This document shows, in pieces, positions 1 through 6,761 of a stretch of 8,968 bases of DNA. The stretch lies in the NCBI GenBank assembly GCA_964434235.1, contig CAYSUN010000044.1, positions 1-8,968 of the forward strand, in the 5' to 3' direction. Source of the DNA: JABMRF01 sp964434235 (lineage in GTDB: Bacteria; Patescibacteriota; Patescibacteriia; UBA11705; JABHMO01). The position numbers and the translations under genes were made by a program. Position 1 is the stretch's first letter; every line of letters begins with the position of its first letter. Under the pieces are notes generated by a model, which saw nothing but the letters and a program-made list of their open reading frames with translations, made no database searches and was not told the origin of the DNA.

Positions 1-1908
1 CTTAAATACGGACTCTATTCATTGGTTTTTTTAATACCAATATTTTTTCTTCCAACCACTGTTTTGCCAACAATTATAAATAAGCAAATGCTTTTATCAG
101 TATTGGCTTTTTTGTTGCTTATTTTATGGATGCTCAAAATCATGATTACTGGCAAATTAAGATTAGCTTGGGGTAAGATCAGTTGGAGCGTTCTTTTGCT
201 GATTATTGTTTTAGCTGTTTCTACGTTTTTATCTGGAGCAAGAATGCAGAGCTTGTGGGGAATGAATTTTGAACCAGACACATTTTACAGCTTTGTTCTA
301 TACGCTCTTGTTTTCTTTCTTATTTCTAATCTTGTTGAAAAACAAGATGTTGCTAAGATTCTATTTGTTTTCTTAGCAAGCTCTGGTGTTTTATCTTTAA
401 TATTTTTAGTTCAGTCCTTGGTCGGTCCTGTTTTTCCTTGGGCTTTTGCTCAGGGCGCTGGATTCAATCCAATTGGCTCTGTTCAGAGCTTAAGCGTGTT
501 TTTAGGGGGAATGTTTATTCTATTAATTGGTTTAATTAATAGTGATTTAATGAAAAAGAGGATTCGGATTCTAATGGGCTTTTTGGGTGTTTTGCTATTT
601 TTTGCTATTTTTTTAATAAATTATTCGGTTGCTTGGTTGGGAATAGTGTTTGGAACAGTAGTAATTGTCTGGAACATGATTAAAAACATAGAAAACACTT
701 TTGCTCAACAGGACTTTAAAAAGTTTATTTTACCTTTATTTATTTTTGTTTTTGCTTTAATTTTCCTTAGATTTCCTTTTAAGGGAATTGTTGATTTACC
801 GAGTGAGATTAGTTTAACTCATTTGGCAACCTGGGACATTGCTGAAAAAACCTTAAAACAAAGCACAAAAAACCTTATTTTAGGTTCAGGCCCAGCTACT
901 TTTCTTTATCAACATACTCTTTTAAGGGGGATTGAGCTTAATTTGAGTGATTTTTGGCAAATTCAGTTTGAACAGGGTTCTTCTGCGTTTTTAACATTTT
1001 TAACTTGTTTTGGTGTTTTGGGAAGCTTAGTTTTGCTTAAAATAGCCATTGTTTTCTTATGGCAGGGGATTCAGAAATTAAGAAGAAATGAACTTAAAAA
1101 TGAACAATTAGCAGTTTTTGTAGCAGGTGTTTATGCTTTAATTTGTGGTATTTCTTATGCAGTTAATCTATCTTTAATGTTTAGCTTGTTTTTAATGCTT
1201 GGTTTGTGGGTAAGTTTGACTGAAAACAGAAAAGAATTCTTATTTACCCAATCTCCTCAAAAAGCATTTTTAATCATGCTTTTGAGTGTTATTTTTATGG
1301 TTGGTTCAGTAATAGCGATTTATAATGTATCTCAAAAATATATTGCAACCTTAAATTATGCTCAAGGTGTTGAAACAATCAATGTCCTAGGACAAGAACC
1401 AGAGGATGTCCGAAGTATTAAGTTAAATGAGGCAATAATTAAAATAAACAAAGCATGTCAGCTTGATCCTAAAGATATTTATTTTAGAAACTTATCTCAA
1501 GCATTTTTGATTCAAATCAATGAAATTCTTAACAATGAAGAATTAGAACAAGAACAAACACAAGCATTGTTCCAGCAAGCTGTTTCTAATGCTGAGCTTT
1601 CAGCCACAGCTGGCTTTCAGGTTAATCCTCAAAACAGCCAGAATTTAATGCAATTAGGCAGTGTCTATGAAAACATGGGATTACTAAAGGTTGAAGGAGC
1701 AAAAGATTTAGCTATTTTGAATTATCAGAAAGCAGGGGAATTAAATCCTCAAAGCCCACTTATTCCGTTTAATATAGCCAGAGTTTATTTTTTTGATGAG
1801 CAAATGGATAAAGCTAAACAAGAATTACAGAAATCTCTTGTTTTGAAAAGTGATTTTCAATTAGCGCTTGATTTACTGGGGGAAATTGAAGAACAAAAAG
1901 AAGAATAA
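1..1908 (+). CDS. O-antigen ligase/polymerase-like membrane protein with C-terminal TPRs (5' end missing)
   Basis: The reading frame is open from base 1. A TTG at 22 could be read as a start, but codons 1-7 (LKYGLYS) continue the first membrane segment, so I treat the gene as 5'-partial; 635 codons are visible. About ten to twelve hydrophobic segments lie within residues 1-445. Between late segments is a large loop with LGSGPATFLY (residues 294-303) followed by NLSDFWQIQFEQGSSAFL, which resembles the long periplasmic loop of Wzy/WaaL-type O-antigen ligases and PglL-type oligosaccharyltransferases. Residues about 473-635 are soluble and helical with TPR-like units (AILNYQKAGELNPQSPLIPFNIARVYF, then AKQELQKSLVLKSDFQLALDLL). 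The family role is joining or polymerising lipid-linked glycans on the outer face of the membrane; the substrate here is unknown. The assignment rests on topology and loop pattern, not on a catalytic motif I can prove. No hairpin terminator is evident downstream. Confidence 0.6.
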   Translation, partial: LKYGLYSLVFLIPIFFLPTTVLPTIINKQMLLSVLAFLLLILWMLKIMITGKLRLAWGKISWSVLLLIIVLAVSTFLSGARMQSLWGMNFEPDTFYSFVLYALVFFLISNLVEKQDVAKILFVFLASSGVLSLIFLVQSLVGPVFPWAFAQGAGFNPIGSVQSLSVFLGGMFILLIGLINSDLMKKRIRILMGFLGVLLFFAIFLINYSVAWLGIVFGTVVIVWNMIKNIENTFAQQDFKKFILPLFIFVFALIFLRFPFKGIVDLPSEISLTHLATWDIAEKTLKQSTKNLILGSGPATFLYQHTLLRGIELNLSDFWQIQFEQGSSAFLTFLTCFGVLGSLVLLKIAIVFLWQGIQKLRRNELKNEQLAVFVAGVYALICGISYAVNLSLMFSLFLMLGLWVSLTENRKEFLFTQSPQKAFLIMLLSVIFMVGSVIAIYNVSQKYIATLNYAQGVETINVLGQEPEDVRSIKLNEAIIKINKACQLDPKDIYFRNLSQAFLIQINEILNNEELEQEQTQALFQQAVSNAELSATAGFQVNPQNSQNLMQLGSVYENMGLLKVEGAKDLAILNYQKAGELNPQSPLIPFNIARVYFFDEQMDKAKQELQKSLVLKSDFQLALDLLGEIEEQKEE

Positions 1909-1922
1909 AAGTTTTCCACACC

Positions 1923-1959
1923 TTGACTTGTTTTTTTGATTTTCAATTTAGTATATAAT
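1923..1959 (+). promoter_or_regulatory. Probable promoter for the surface-protein gene pair
   Basis: A perfect TATAAT lies at 1954-1959. The -35 element is uncertain. TTGACT at 1923-1928 is a good match but lies 25 bp upstream, and TTGTTT at 1928-1933 gives 18 bp to an overlapping TATATA at 1952-1957. Transcription would start near 1966, leaving a 5' UTR of about 130 nt before the ATG at 2098. The element follows the stop of the upstream gene by only about 45 bp, and no terminator was seen between them. Confidence 0.5.
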
Positions 1960-1969
1960 TAAAAAATTA

Positions 1970-2077
1970 GGGCAAACAATTAATTAATGCCCATATTCAA
2001 AGGTCGAAGAATTATTTATTAAAAAGGTCGAACATTAATATTTCATTTTTTGTTTGCTGATGCATGGCAAACAATTA
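1970..2077 (+). promoter_or_regulatory. Structured, repeat-bearing 5' UTR of the 2098 gene
   Basis: Two hairpins frame this leader. The first is GGGCA (1970-1974) pairing with TGCCC (1988-1992) across a 13-nt loop. The second is TTGTTTGC (2050-2057) pairing perfectly with GCAAACAA (2067-2074) across a 9-nt loop. The 12-mer GGCAAACAATTA occurs twice, at 1971-1982 and 2066-2077. Either copy can therefore pair with the single TTGTTTGC arm, so a switch between a local and a long-range helix is possible. No known riboswitch class is recognised. A role in regulating the downstream surface genes is inference. Confidence 0.45.
1999..2032 (+). repeat. Pair of 10-bp direct repeats in the leader
   Basis: AAAGGTCGAA is present at 1999-2008 and again at 2023-2032, 24 bp start to start. 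Both copies are exact and lie in otherwise A+T-rich sequence between the two leader hairpins. They could be a tandem protein-binding site on DNA or RNA, but nothing in the sequence decides this. Confidence 0.6.
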
Positions 2078-2097
2078 TGAAAAAGTAAAATTAAAAA

Positions 2098-3456
2098 ATG
2101 AAAATGAGAAATAAAAAAGAATTTATATCAACAGTGGCTACTACTGTTCTTTCAGCTTTGTTAGTAGCAGGTGTTGTGATGGCTACTACGACACTTAGTG
2201 CAAATATTGTTACCGAGGGTAACTTGACTGTCAGTGGCAACACTATTTTGGGTGATACTGCTGCTGACACAATCACTGTTCTTGGAAAAACTACAGTGGC
2301 TTCTACAGGAACGCCACTGAATCTAGGGACTACTGCAACCAATAAAGCGCTTCAGATATACACCACGAGTTCTTCAGCCAGTGCCACATACGTAGAGCCG
2401 TTCTACATGAAGAACATTATGACTGCAGCCGGCGGTACTGGTGGACGCGCGAAATTTGAGTTGTCAGTCAATGGTGTGACATTGGGCGGAGCTGCTAACG
2501 CCCTTAAGGCCTATGCCGACTTTGGAACCGCTGGTTCTGGTACATCTGGTTTGGCTTCGGCTTTTGTTGCTGAACTGAAAATGCCGAATGGTGCCGCCGC
2601 TGGAGCTTACTTTCCCCTGGAAATCGAATATGTAGACCAGGCTAGCACAGCTATCACCCCCATTGGTTCCACGGCTGGATTTATCTACATGGCCGCGTCT
2701 GGAACAGTGACTGATTTCAATGATGACGGATATTTCATGAAGGTTGACGGTCTTACGGGTGACACTAACCATCTTTTGTCGCTTACTTCTCAGACATTGA
2801 GAGCGAGTATTGGAGCAGGCAACGCAGGGAATCGTTATCTGATGCTTAGCCAGATGCAGGATGGTTTAGGGTTGGGCAATAGTACTACGTCTATGGATCT
2901 ATCAACCACCGCAACCAATAAAGCAATTGAGGTATATACCACGAGCGGTTCAACTACAGCTGGTACGAGCGTAACGCCCATCTACATGGAGAGCGTTATG
3001 ACGGGTGCAGGTGGTGTTGGAGGCCGCGCAGAGTTTCTTATGACAACTGCTGTTAAATTGGGTGGATGGGCTAATGCTTTGAAAGGACGTGCGACATTTT
3101 CAGACGATACCGGTGAAATTACAGGATTAGCTTCAGCTGTGTGCGCAGAAATGGATTTGCCTAATAAAACAATGATGGGTGGAGTATATTATCCACTGGA
3201 AATTGAATTGACTCCGGGAGCATCTTCAGCAAGTCAACAGTCTGCAACTGGAAACAATATAGGATTCATATATGCAAAAGTGAATACTAATACTACGGAT
3301 TTCAGGAATAATGGATATATTATGAATCTTCAAGGATTAGGTACATCAGGAGCAGGAGAGGTTTTTGATACGATAGGAAGTGTTACTCCTACCCATCAGC
3401 TAAGGATTCTAATTGACAATGTTGAATACTTCATCATGTTACAGGCGACACAGTAA
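2098..3456 (+). CDS. Secreted protein with a tandemly duplicated domain of unknown family
   Basis: 452 aa. The ATG at 2098 (with another at 2104) starts a typical signal peptide: charged MKMRNKKEF, a hydrophobic stretch, and probable cleavage after VMA (residue 29). Residues 36-68 contain GNLTVSGNTILGDTAADTIT, a pattern seen in beta-helical fibre stems such as phage tail fibres and CPR surface proteins. Two homologous copies follow, at residues about 74-252 and 266-452. Matching pieces include TNKAL/TNKAI, GGTGGRA/GGVGGRA, LGGAANALK/LGGWANALK, GLASAFVAEL/GLASAVCAEM and YFPLEIE/YYPLEIE. I do not recognise an enzyme motif. From memory, similar sequences occur as unannotated phage or metagenome proteins, so a virion- or fibre-derived fold is possible. 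No Shine-Dalgarno site precedes the ATG. The following gene starts 23 bp after the stop. G+C is near 50% through copy 1 and falls towards the 3' end. Confidence 0.7.
   Translation: MKMRNKKEFISTVATTVLSALLVAGVVMATTTLSANIVTEGNLTVSGNTILGDTAADTITVLGKTTVASTGTPLNLGTTATNKALQIYTTSSSASATYVEPFYMKNIMTAAGGTGGRAKFELSVNGVTLGGAANALKAYADFGTAGSGTSGLASAFVAELKMPNGAAAGAYFPLEIEYVDQASTAITPIGSTAGFIYMAASGTVTDFNDDGYFMKVDGLTGDTNHLLSLTSQTLRASIGAGNAGNRYLMLSQMQDGLGLGNSTTSMDLSTTATNKAIEVYTTSGSTTAGTSVTPIYMESVMTGAGGVGGRAEFLMTTAVKLGGWANALKGRATFSDDTGEITGLASAVCAEMDLPNKTMMGGVYYPLEIELTPGASSASQQSATGNNIGFIYAKVNTNTTDFRNNGYIMNLQGLGTSGAGEVFDTIGSVTPTHQLRILIDNVEYFIMLQATQ
2317..3453 (+). repeat. Internal tandem domain duplication (copies 2317-2853 and 2893-3453)
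   Basis: The two copies lie in the same frame, offset by about 192-193 codons. Most DNA identity has decayed, but a 14-mer, GCAACCAATAAAGC, survives at 2335-2348 and 2911-2924, exactly 576 bp apart. Protein similarity extends over the whole unit. Copy 1 keeps the G+C-rich codon choice throughout, whereas copy 2 becomes A+T-rich after about 3240. Confidence 0.8.
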
Positions 3457-3479
3457 ATCTTTAATCTAACCCCAAAATT

Positions 3480-4760
3480 ATGCGCAAATTTTATTTGCCG
3501 ACAATTCTTTTTCTGTTAGGCTTAGTGCTGATGATACCAGCAATGGTTTTAGCTGTTCAAGATGTTGTAATTAGTTCTGCAATTGACGTTTATCTGTCTG
3601 ACCCGGGCGCAACCCTTACTATTTCTCCGGTTACCGTAGATCAGATTGCAGTTGGAACAAGCACAGTAACAATTACAATGTCAGCCGGTGGAAGTAATGT
3701 AACTGTTACTTCGGCAGACCGCTATAAATATGTAGTAACTGGTATTACTGATCCAGGAACTGTTTGTAGTGAGGCCTCTTCAGTCATTACTCTTTATGGA
3801 CAAACCAGTCAGACAGCGGTAACGCTTGATCCTGCTGGAACCTGTCCGAGCGGAGGCGGTGGCGGAGGTGGAGGAGGAGCAGCCGCTTCAGCAGCTCCAG
3901 CCCAGCCAAGCAGTAGTACGGGAGAGGTTACAGCCACTGCATCAGCAGGAGGCAACACCTCAATTGTTTCTAATGGTGTGACTGCTTCAGTTACAGTGCC
4001 AGTAGGAGCTGTTTCTGCTAATACTGTGGTTAACGTTACTCCAACCGCAACAACCGAAGCTGTTGTTACTACAGCTGTAGCAACTGTTCCTTCGGGCAAG
4101 ACTGTGGTCGGTGGGAAGGCCTACAACTATTCCGCCACCTCAGGAGGAGTAGCGGTTTCAACCTTCAGCAAAGCAGTGACTGTTAGCATTACCTATACTG
4201 ACGCCCAAGTTGCAGGATTAAATGTCAGCAGTTTGAAGATATATTACTGGGACGAAACTGCCGATCAGTGGACAGCATTGACCAGCACTGTTAATACTAC
4301 TGAAAAGACTGTTAGCGCCAGCGCTACCCACTTTACCTATTTTGCAATAATGGGAAGCGCGGGAACAACAGGAATGACCCTTGCTGAATTAAAAGCAGAA
4401 ATAGTCAGAATAACAGCTTTGATAGCTGATCTTCAAGCTCAATTATTAGAAATGATTGGAGCAGTAGAGGGATGTACTATTACTTCTTTTGACAGGAATC
4501 TTCAACTTGCTATGTCAGGCGATGACGTTAAATGCTTACAGGTTGTTCTTAACTCCTCAGCAGACACTCAAGTAGCATCTTCAGGCGTAGGTTCTTCTGG
4601 AAATGAAACTAACTACTTTGGTTCTTTGACCAAAGCAGCTGTAGTCAAGTTCCAGGAAAAATATGCTGATGAAGTATTAGCTCCTTGGGAACTAAGCTCA
4701 GGAAATGGATTTGTCGGTTCAACAACAAGAGAAAAACTGAATGAATTATTAGTTCAATAA
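3480..4760 (+). CDS. Exported multidomain surface protein: Gly linker, beta domain, coiled coil, PG-binding-like C-terminus
   Basis: 426 aa. A signal peptide spans residues 1-25 (MRKFYLPT plus hydrophobic core, probable cut VLA|VQD). Residues 30-120 look like a beta-rich domain with C96 and C122. A run of nine glycines (125-133) and an Ala/Pro/Ser segment form a flexible linker. Residues about 150-292 resemble the ZU5-like domains of CPR surface proteins (SVTVPVGAVSANTVV, then LKIYYWDETADQWTAL and ATHFTYFAIMG). Residues 299-328 form a short coiled coil (LAELKAEIVRITALIADLQA). Residues 332-425 resemble the peptidoglycan-binding domain 1 fold: C332, DDVKCLQ with C352, YFGSLTKAAVVKFQEKY, GFVGSTTREKLNEL. 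The same C-terminal module ends the next gene's product. Likely role: a structural or adhesive protein held at the wall. No enzyme motif is visible. It is probably co-transcribed with the 2098 gene, and a terminator follows it. Confidence 0.7.
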   Translation: MRKFYLPTILFLLGLVLMIPAMVLAVQDVVISSAIDVYLSDPGATLTISPVTVDQIAVGTSTVTITMSAGGSNVTVTSADRYKYVVTGITDPGTVCSEASSVITLYGQTSQTAVTLDPAGTCPSGGGGGGGGGAAASAAPAQPSSSTGEVTATASAGGNTSIVSNGVTASVTVPVGAVSANTVVNVTPTATTEAVVTTAVATVPSGKTVVGGKAYNYSATSGGVAVSTFSKAVTVSITYTDAQVAGLNVSSLKIYYWDETADQWTALTSTVNTTEKTVSASATHFTYFAIMGSAGTTGMTLAELKAEIVRITALIADLQAQLLEMIGAVEGCTITSFDRNLQLAMSGDDVKCLQVVLNSSADTQVASSGVGSSGNETNYFGSLTKAAVVKFQEKYADEVLAPWELSSGNGFVGSTTREKLNELLVQ

Positions 4761-4772
4761 CTGTGTATTTGC

Positions 4773-4803
4773 CCCTTACGCTTCCTTGTGAGCGGTGTGA
4801 GGG
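4773..4803 (+). other. Hairpin ahead of the terminator
   Basis: Bases 4773-4782 pair with 4791-4803 to give a ten-base-pair stem (CGCT with AGCG, then CCCTTA with TGAGGG, including one T-G pair). It has a 3-nt bulge (GTG, 4795-4797) and an 8-nt loop. No T-run follows. It lies just after the stop codon and may protect the 3' end of the mRNA. Confidence 0.35.
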
Positions 4804-4808
4804 ATAGA

Positions 4809-4848
4809 AAGCAAGCCCAGACCCTAATTTGGGGGCTGGGTTTTGCTT
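4809..4848 (+). terminator. Intrinsic terminator of the surface-protein operon
   Basis: The core stem CCCAG (4816-4820) pairs with CTGGG (4836-4840). An inner CCC (4822-4824) pairs with GGG (4833-4835), and an outer AAGCAAG (from 4809) pairs with the tail running to GCTT (4845-4848). TTTT follows the core at 4841-4844. The reverse complement also forms a hairpin, so it may act in both directions. It separates the 3480 gene from the peptidase gene. Confidence 0.7.
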
Positions 4849-4872
4849 ATTAAGCCCGTATTGTGATATAAT
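4843..4872 (+). promoter_or_regulatory. Extended -10 promoter of the metallopeptidase gene
   Basis: TGATATAAT at 4864-4872 is a perfect extended -10 element (TGnTATAAT). TTGCTT at 4843-4848 gives an 18-bp spacer. The predicted start near 4879 leaves only about 7 nt before the ATG at 4886, so the message would be nearly leaderless. This agrees with the absence of a Shine-Dalgarno site. The -35 overlaps the tail of the preceding terminator. Confidence 0.7.
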
Positions 4873-4885
4873 TCTAAATATTACT

Positions 4886-6628
4886 ATGATTAAAATGAGA
4901 AAATTAGATAGTAAAATCTTTCTAATTGGAATAGTTTTTCTTTTTTTACCTTTATTTGTTTCAGCTGATTATGGTGGTCAAAAAACCCAGTTTTTTGTTG
5001 ATTCTGCTTATGATTTAGAGGGCAGACAAGAAATAGATGCCACTTTATTAAGAATAACTCCTCGGCTTTATTTTTATCTTGATGATGGCTGGTGGGACTC
5101 TTTGAGTGAACAGGATAAATTTAAAGCAAAATTATCAATTCAGGAACTGGGCAAAGAGTTTGAAGACAATATTTATCTGTCTTTGATTTCAGTTTTTGGT
5201 TCTGAATGGAAACCAGGTATTGATGACGACGATAAAATAACTGTTTTAATTCATCCTATGATTAGTCAGGCTGGAGGATATTTTAATAATGGCGATGAAT
5301 ATCCCACTGCTCGGAATCCTCGTTCAAACAAAAGAGAAATGATTTATTTAAATGCTTACCATTTAAACACTGATTTAGCTAAGGGATTTTTAGCTCATGA
5401 ATTTGTTCATTTAATTACTTTTAATCAGAAAGAGAGAAGGTATGGAGTTCAGGAAAAAACATGGCTGAACGAAGCCAGAGCAGAATATGCTCCCACCTTA
5501 GTTGGTTATGACAGTAAAGGAGGGGACAGTAATTTAAATCGTAGAATTAGAGATTTTTTAAGAGACCCATCAAATTCTTTTATTGATTGGGAAAATGAAA
5601 AAGCAGATTATGGAGTTCTAAATCTTTTTGTTCAATATCTTGTTGATCAATATGGGATAGAAATTTTAGCTGATTCTTTACATTCATCTAAAACTGGTAT
5701 TAGTAGTTTAAATTATGCTTTATCAGAAAACGGGTTTGAACAGGATTTTGATGATGTTTTTGATGATTGGATTATTGCTGTTTTAGTTAATGATTGTGAT
5801 TTGGGTGAAACATATTGTTATCTTAATCCTGTCTTAAAAAACTTTAAACTGATTCCTTCTATTAACTTTTTACCTTTAACCGGAGAAAGCAGTTTGTCTT
5901 TGAGTGAAACAACCAATAAATGGAGTGGTAATTGGTACAAATTTATTGGTGGCTGGGGGACTTTAAAGGTTGAATTTGTTGGCAGTCCTTCTACTAATTT
6001 TAGAGTTGCTTATGTTACCCAGGATTTGGCTGGTAATCAGTCCTTAGATTTTTTTGACCTGAATGATTATCAGAAAGGAGAAATTTCTGTTTCTGATTTT
6101 GGTAAAAATATTACTTCTCTGATAATTATACCCTCTGTTCAGGATAAACTTGCTGAGAATAGTAAAACCATATATCCTTTTTTCTGGAGAGCATCGACTG
6201 AAGAGTCAGAAGAAGGTTCTTCTTCTGGTTCATCTCAGACTCAAGACATTCAGGAAATTCTTGATAAAATAGAGGTTCTGGAAAAACAATTAGTTGATTT
6301 AAGGGGTGAACTTCAAATACTATTGGGAGCAGAAGCATCAACAGAAGGGGAATATGTTCATTCTTGCTCAAGCATAAATCAGAATCTTGCTTATGGAATA
6401 AGAAACAATGCAGTAACTTGTTTACAAGAGTTTTTAAAAGCTCAGGGAGAAGAGATTTATCCTGAGGGATTTGTAACAGGGTTTTTTGGAAATTTAACTC
6501 GTCAAGCTGTTGTTCGTTTTCAGGAAAAATATGCTGATGAGATTTTAGCTCCATTAGAGTTAAGTGCTGGAACTGGTTTTGTTGGTCCTTCAACCAGAGC
6601 CAAGATTAATGAAATGATCAATAAATAA
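4886..6628 (+). CDS. Secreted zinc metallopeptidase (HExxH, M30/M6-like) with PG-binding-like anchor
   Basis: 580 aa from the ATG at 4886. The frame is open further upstream to a TTG at 4829, but that codon lies inside the terminator loop and would precede the promoter, so I reject it; ATG 4895 is an alternative. MIKMRKLDSK plus a hydrophobic core forms a signal peptide with a cut after VSA (27). The zinc motif HEFVH is at residues 171-175, with WLNEARAEY downstream offering E196 or E200 as the third ligand. This is the gluzincin arrangement seen in hyicolysin-type (M30) peptidases. A beta-rich region follows (about 330-435), then an acidic/Ser linker, a coiled coil (about 452-481) and a C-terminal peptidoglycan-binding-like module (about 491-580) with C494 and C512. 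That module matches the end of the 3480 product. Likely role: proteolysis at or outside the cell surface. The substrate is unknown. M30 versus M6 is not settled. Confidence 0.75.
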   Translation: MIKMRKLDSKIFLIGIVFLFLPLFVSADYGGQKTQFFVDSAYDLEGRQEIDATLLRITPRLYFYLDDGWWDSLSEQDKFKAKLSIQELGKEFEDNIYLSLISVFGSEWKPGIDDDDKITVLIHPMISQAGGYFNNGDEYPTARNPRSNKREMIYLNAYHLNTDLAKGFLAHEFVHLITFNQKERRYGVQEKTWLNEARAEYAPTLVGYDSKGGDSNLNRRIRDFLRDPSNSFIDWENEKADYGVLNLFVQYLVDQYGIEILADSLHSSKTGISSLNYALSENGFEQDFDDVFDDWIIAVLVNDCDLGETYCYLNPVLKNFKLIPSINFLPLTGESSLSLSETTNKWSGNWYKFIGGWGTLKVEFVGSPSTNFRVAYVTQDLAGNQSLDFFDLNDYQKGEISVSDFGKNITSLIIIPSVQDKLAENSKTIYPFFWRASTEESEEGSSSGSSQTQDIQEILDKIEVLEKQLVDLRGELQILLGAEASTEGEYVHSCSSINQNLAYGIRNNAVTCLQEFLKAQGEEIYPEGFVTGFFGNLTRQAVVRFQEKYADEILAPLELSAGTGFVGPSTRAKINEMINK

Positions 6629-6633
6629 AATTA

Positions 6634-6662
6634 TTGACAAGAGCAATTTAATTTGCTATTAT
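6634..6662 (+). promoter_or_regulatory. Strong consensus promoter of a small RNA or murB leader
   Basis: TTGACA at 6634-6639 and TATTAT at 6657-6662 are separated by exactly 17 bp. The -35 is perfect and the -10 is one base from consensus. The start is predicted near 6669. It lies 6 bp after the peptidase stop and drives the short non-coding unit that ends at the terminator near 6749. Confidence 0.8.
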
Positions 6663-6668
6663 GTAAGC

Positions 6669-6749
6669 AGTGAGTGTTGTTTGAAAGAACAACTCTTATT
6701 CTGAGTAAGGCGACAAATCTCTCTTAAGCGAGATTTGTTGCTTTTTTTT
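6669..6749 (+). ncRNA. Candidate ~80-nt two-hairpin small RNA or attenuated leader
   Basis: The unit is bounded by a consensus promoter (6634-6662) and a strong terminator (6710-6749). From its predicted first base it folds into a hairpin at 6669-6700. Its core is GTTGTTT (6676-6682) pairing with GAACAAC (6687-6693) around a GAAA tetraloop. The stem continues below a single T-T mismatch. The second hairpin is the terminator. No protein gene fits. It matches no RNA family I recognise, including SRP RNA, 6S RNA, tmRNA and tRNA. It could be a stand-alone sRNA or an attenuator controlling read-through into murB-secA. Confidence 0.6.
6710..6749 (+). terminator. Strong intrinsic terminator
   Basis: GCGACAAATCTC (6710-6721) pairs with GAGATTTGTTGC (6730-6741) to make a 12-bp stem with one G-T pair and an 8-nt loop. 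Eight T residues follow directly at 6742-6749. It closes the small RNA unit and would also stop read-through from the peptidase gene. Confidence 0.9.
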
Positions 6750-6761
6750 CTTGAAGAAATC

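Larger units (their letters stand above)
4653..6540 (+). repeat. Dispersed 20-bp identity inside the shared C-terminal modules
   Basis: An exact 20-mer, CAGGAAAAATATGCTGATGA, occurs at 4653-4672 and 6521-6540. Both copies encode QEKYADE in the same frame. It marks the most conserved part of the module shared by the 3480 and 4886 products. The interval between the copies is not itself repeated. Confidence 0.85.

Noticed and set aside
22..24. TTG as the start of the first gene
   Set aside because: The frame is open to base 1 and the upstream codons continue a hydrophobic membrane segment, so the gene more likely begins before the window.
1970..2077. Cyclic di-GMP-I riboswitch, because of the GGGCAAAC start
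   Set aside because: The conserved ACGCAAAGCC-type core and the tetraloop-receptor arms of that class are missing.
3809..4099. Opposite-strand open frames, here and at 15-281, 2091-2342, 2464-2772, 6126-6593 and 7096-7278
   Set aside because: Each lies inside a well-supported + strand gene, has low-complexity or implausible protein sequence, and has no promoter or family signature.
4829..4885. N-terminal extension of the metallopeptidase from TTG 4829
   Set aside because: The codon sits in a terminator loop, upstream of the predicted promoter, and would bury the clear signal peptide that starts at 4886.
6674..6727. 17-codon leader peptide (GTG start, stop in the terminator loop) for attenuation
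   Set aside because: No ribosome-binding site, only about 5 nt of leader and no repeated regulatory codon. The bases are better explained by RNA hairpins.
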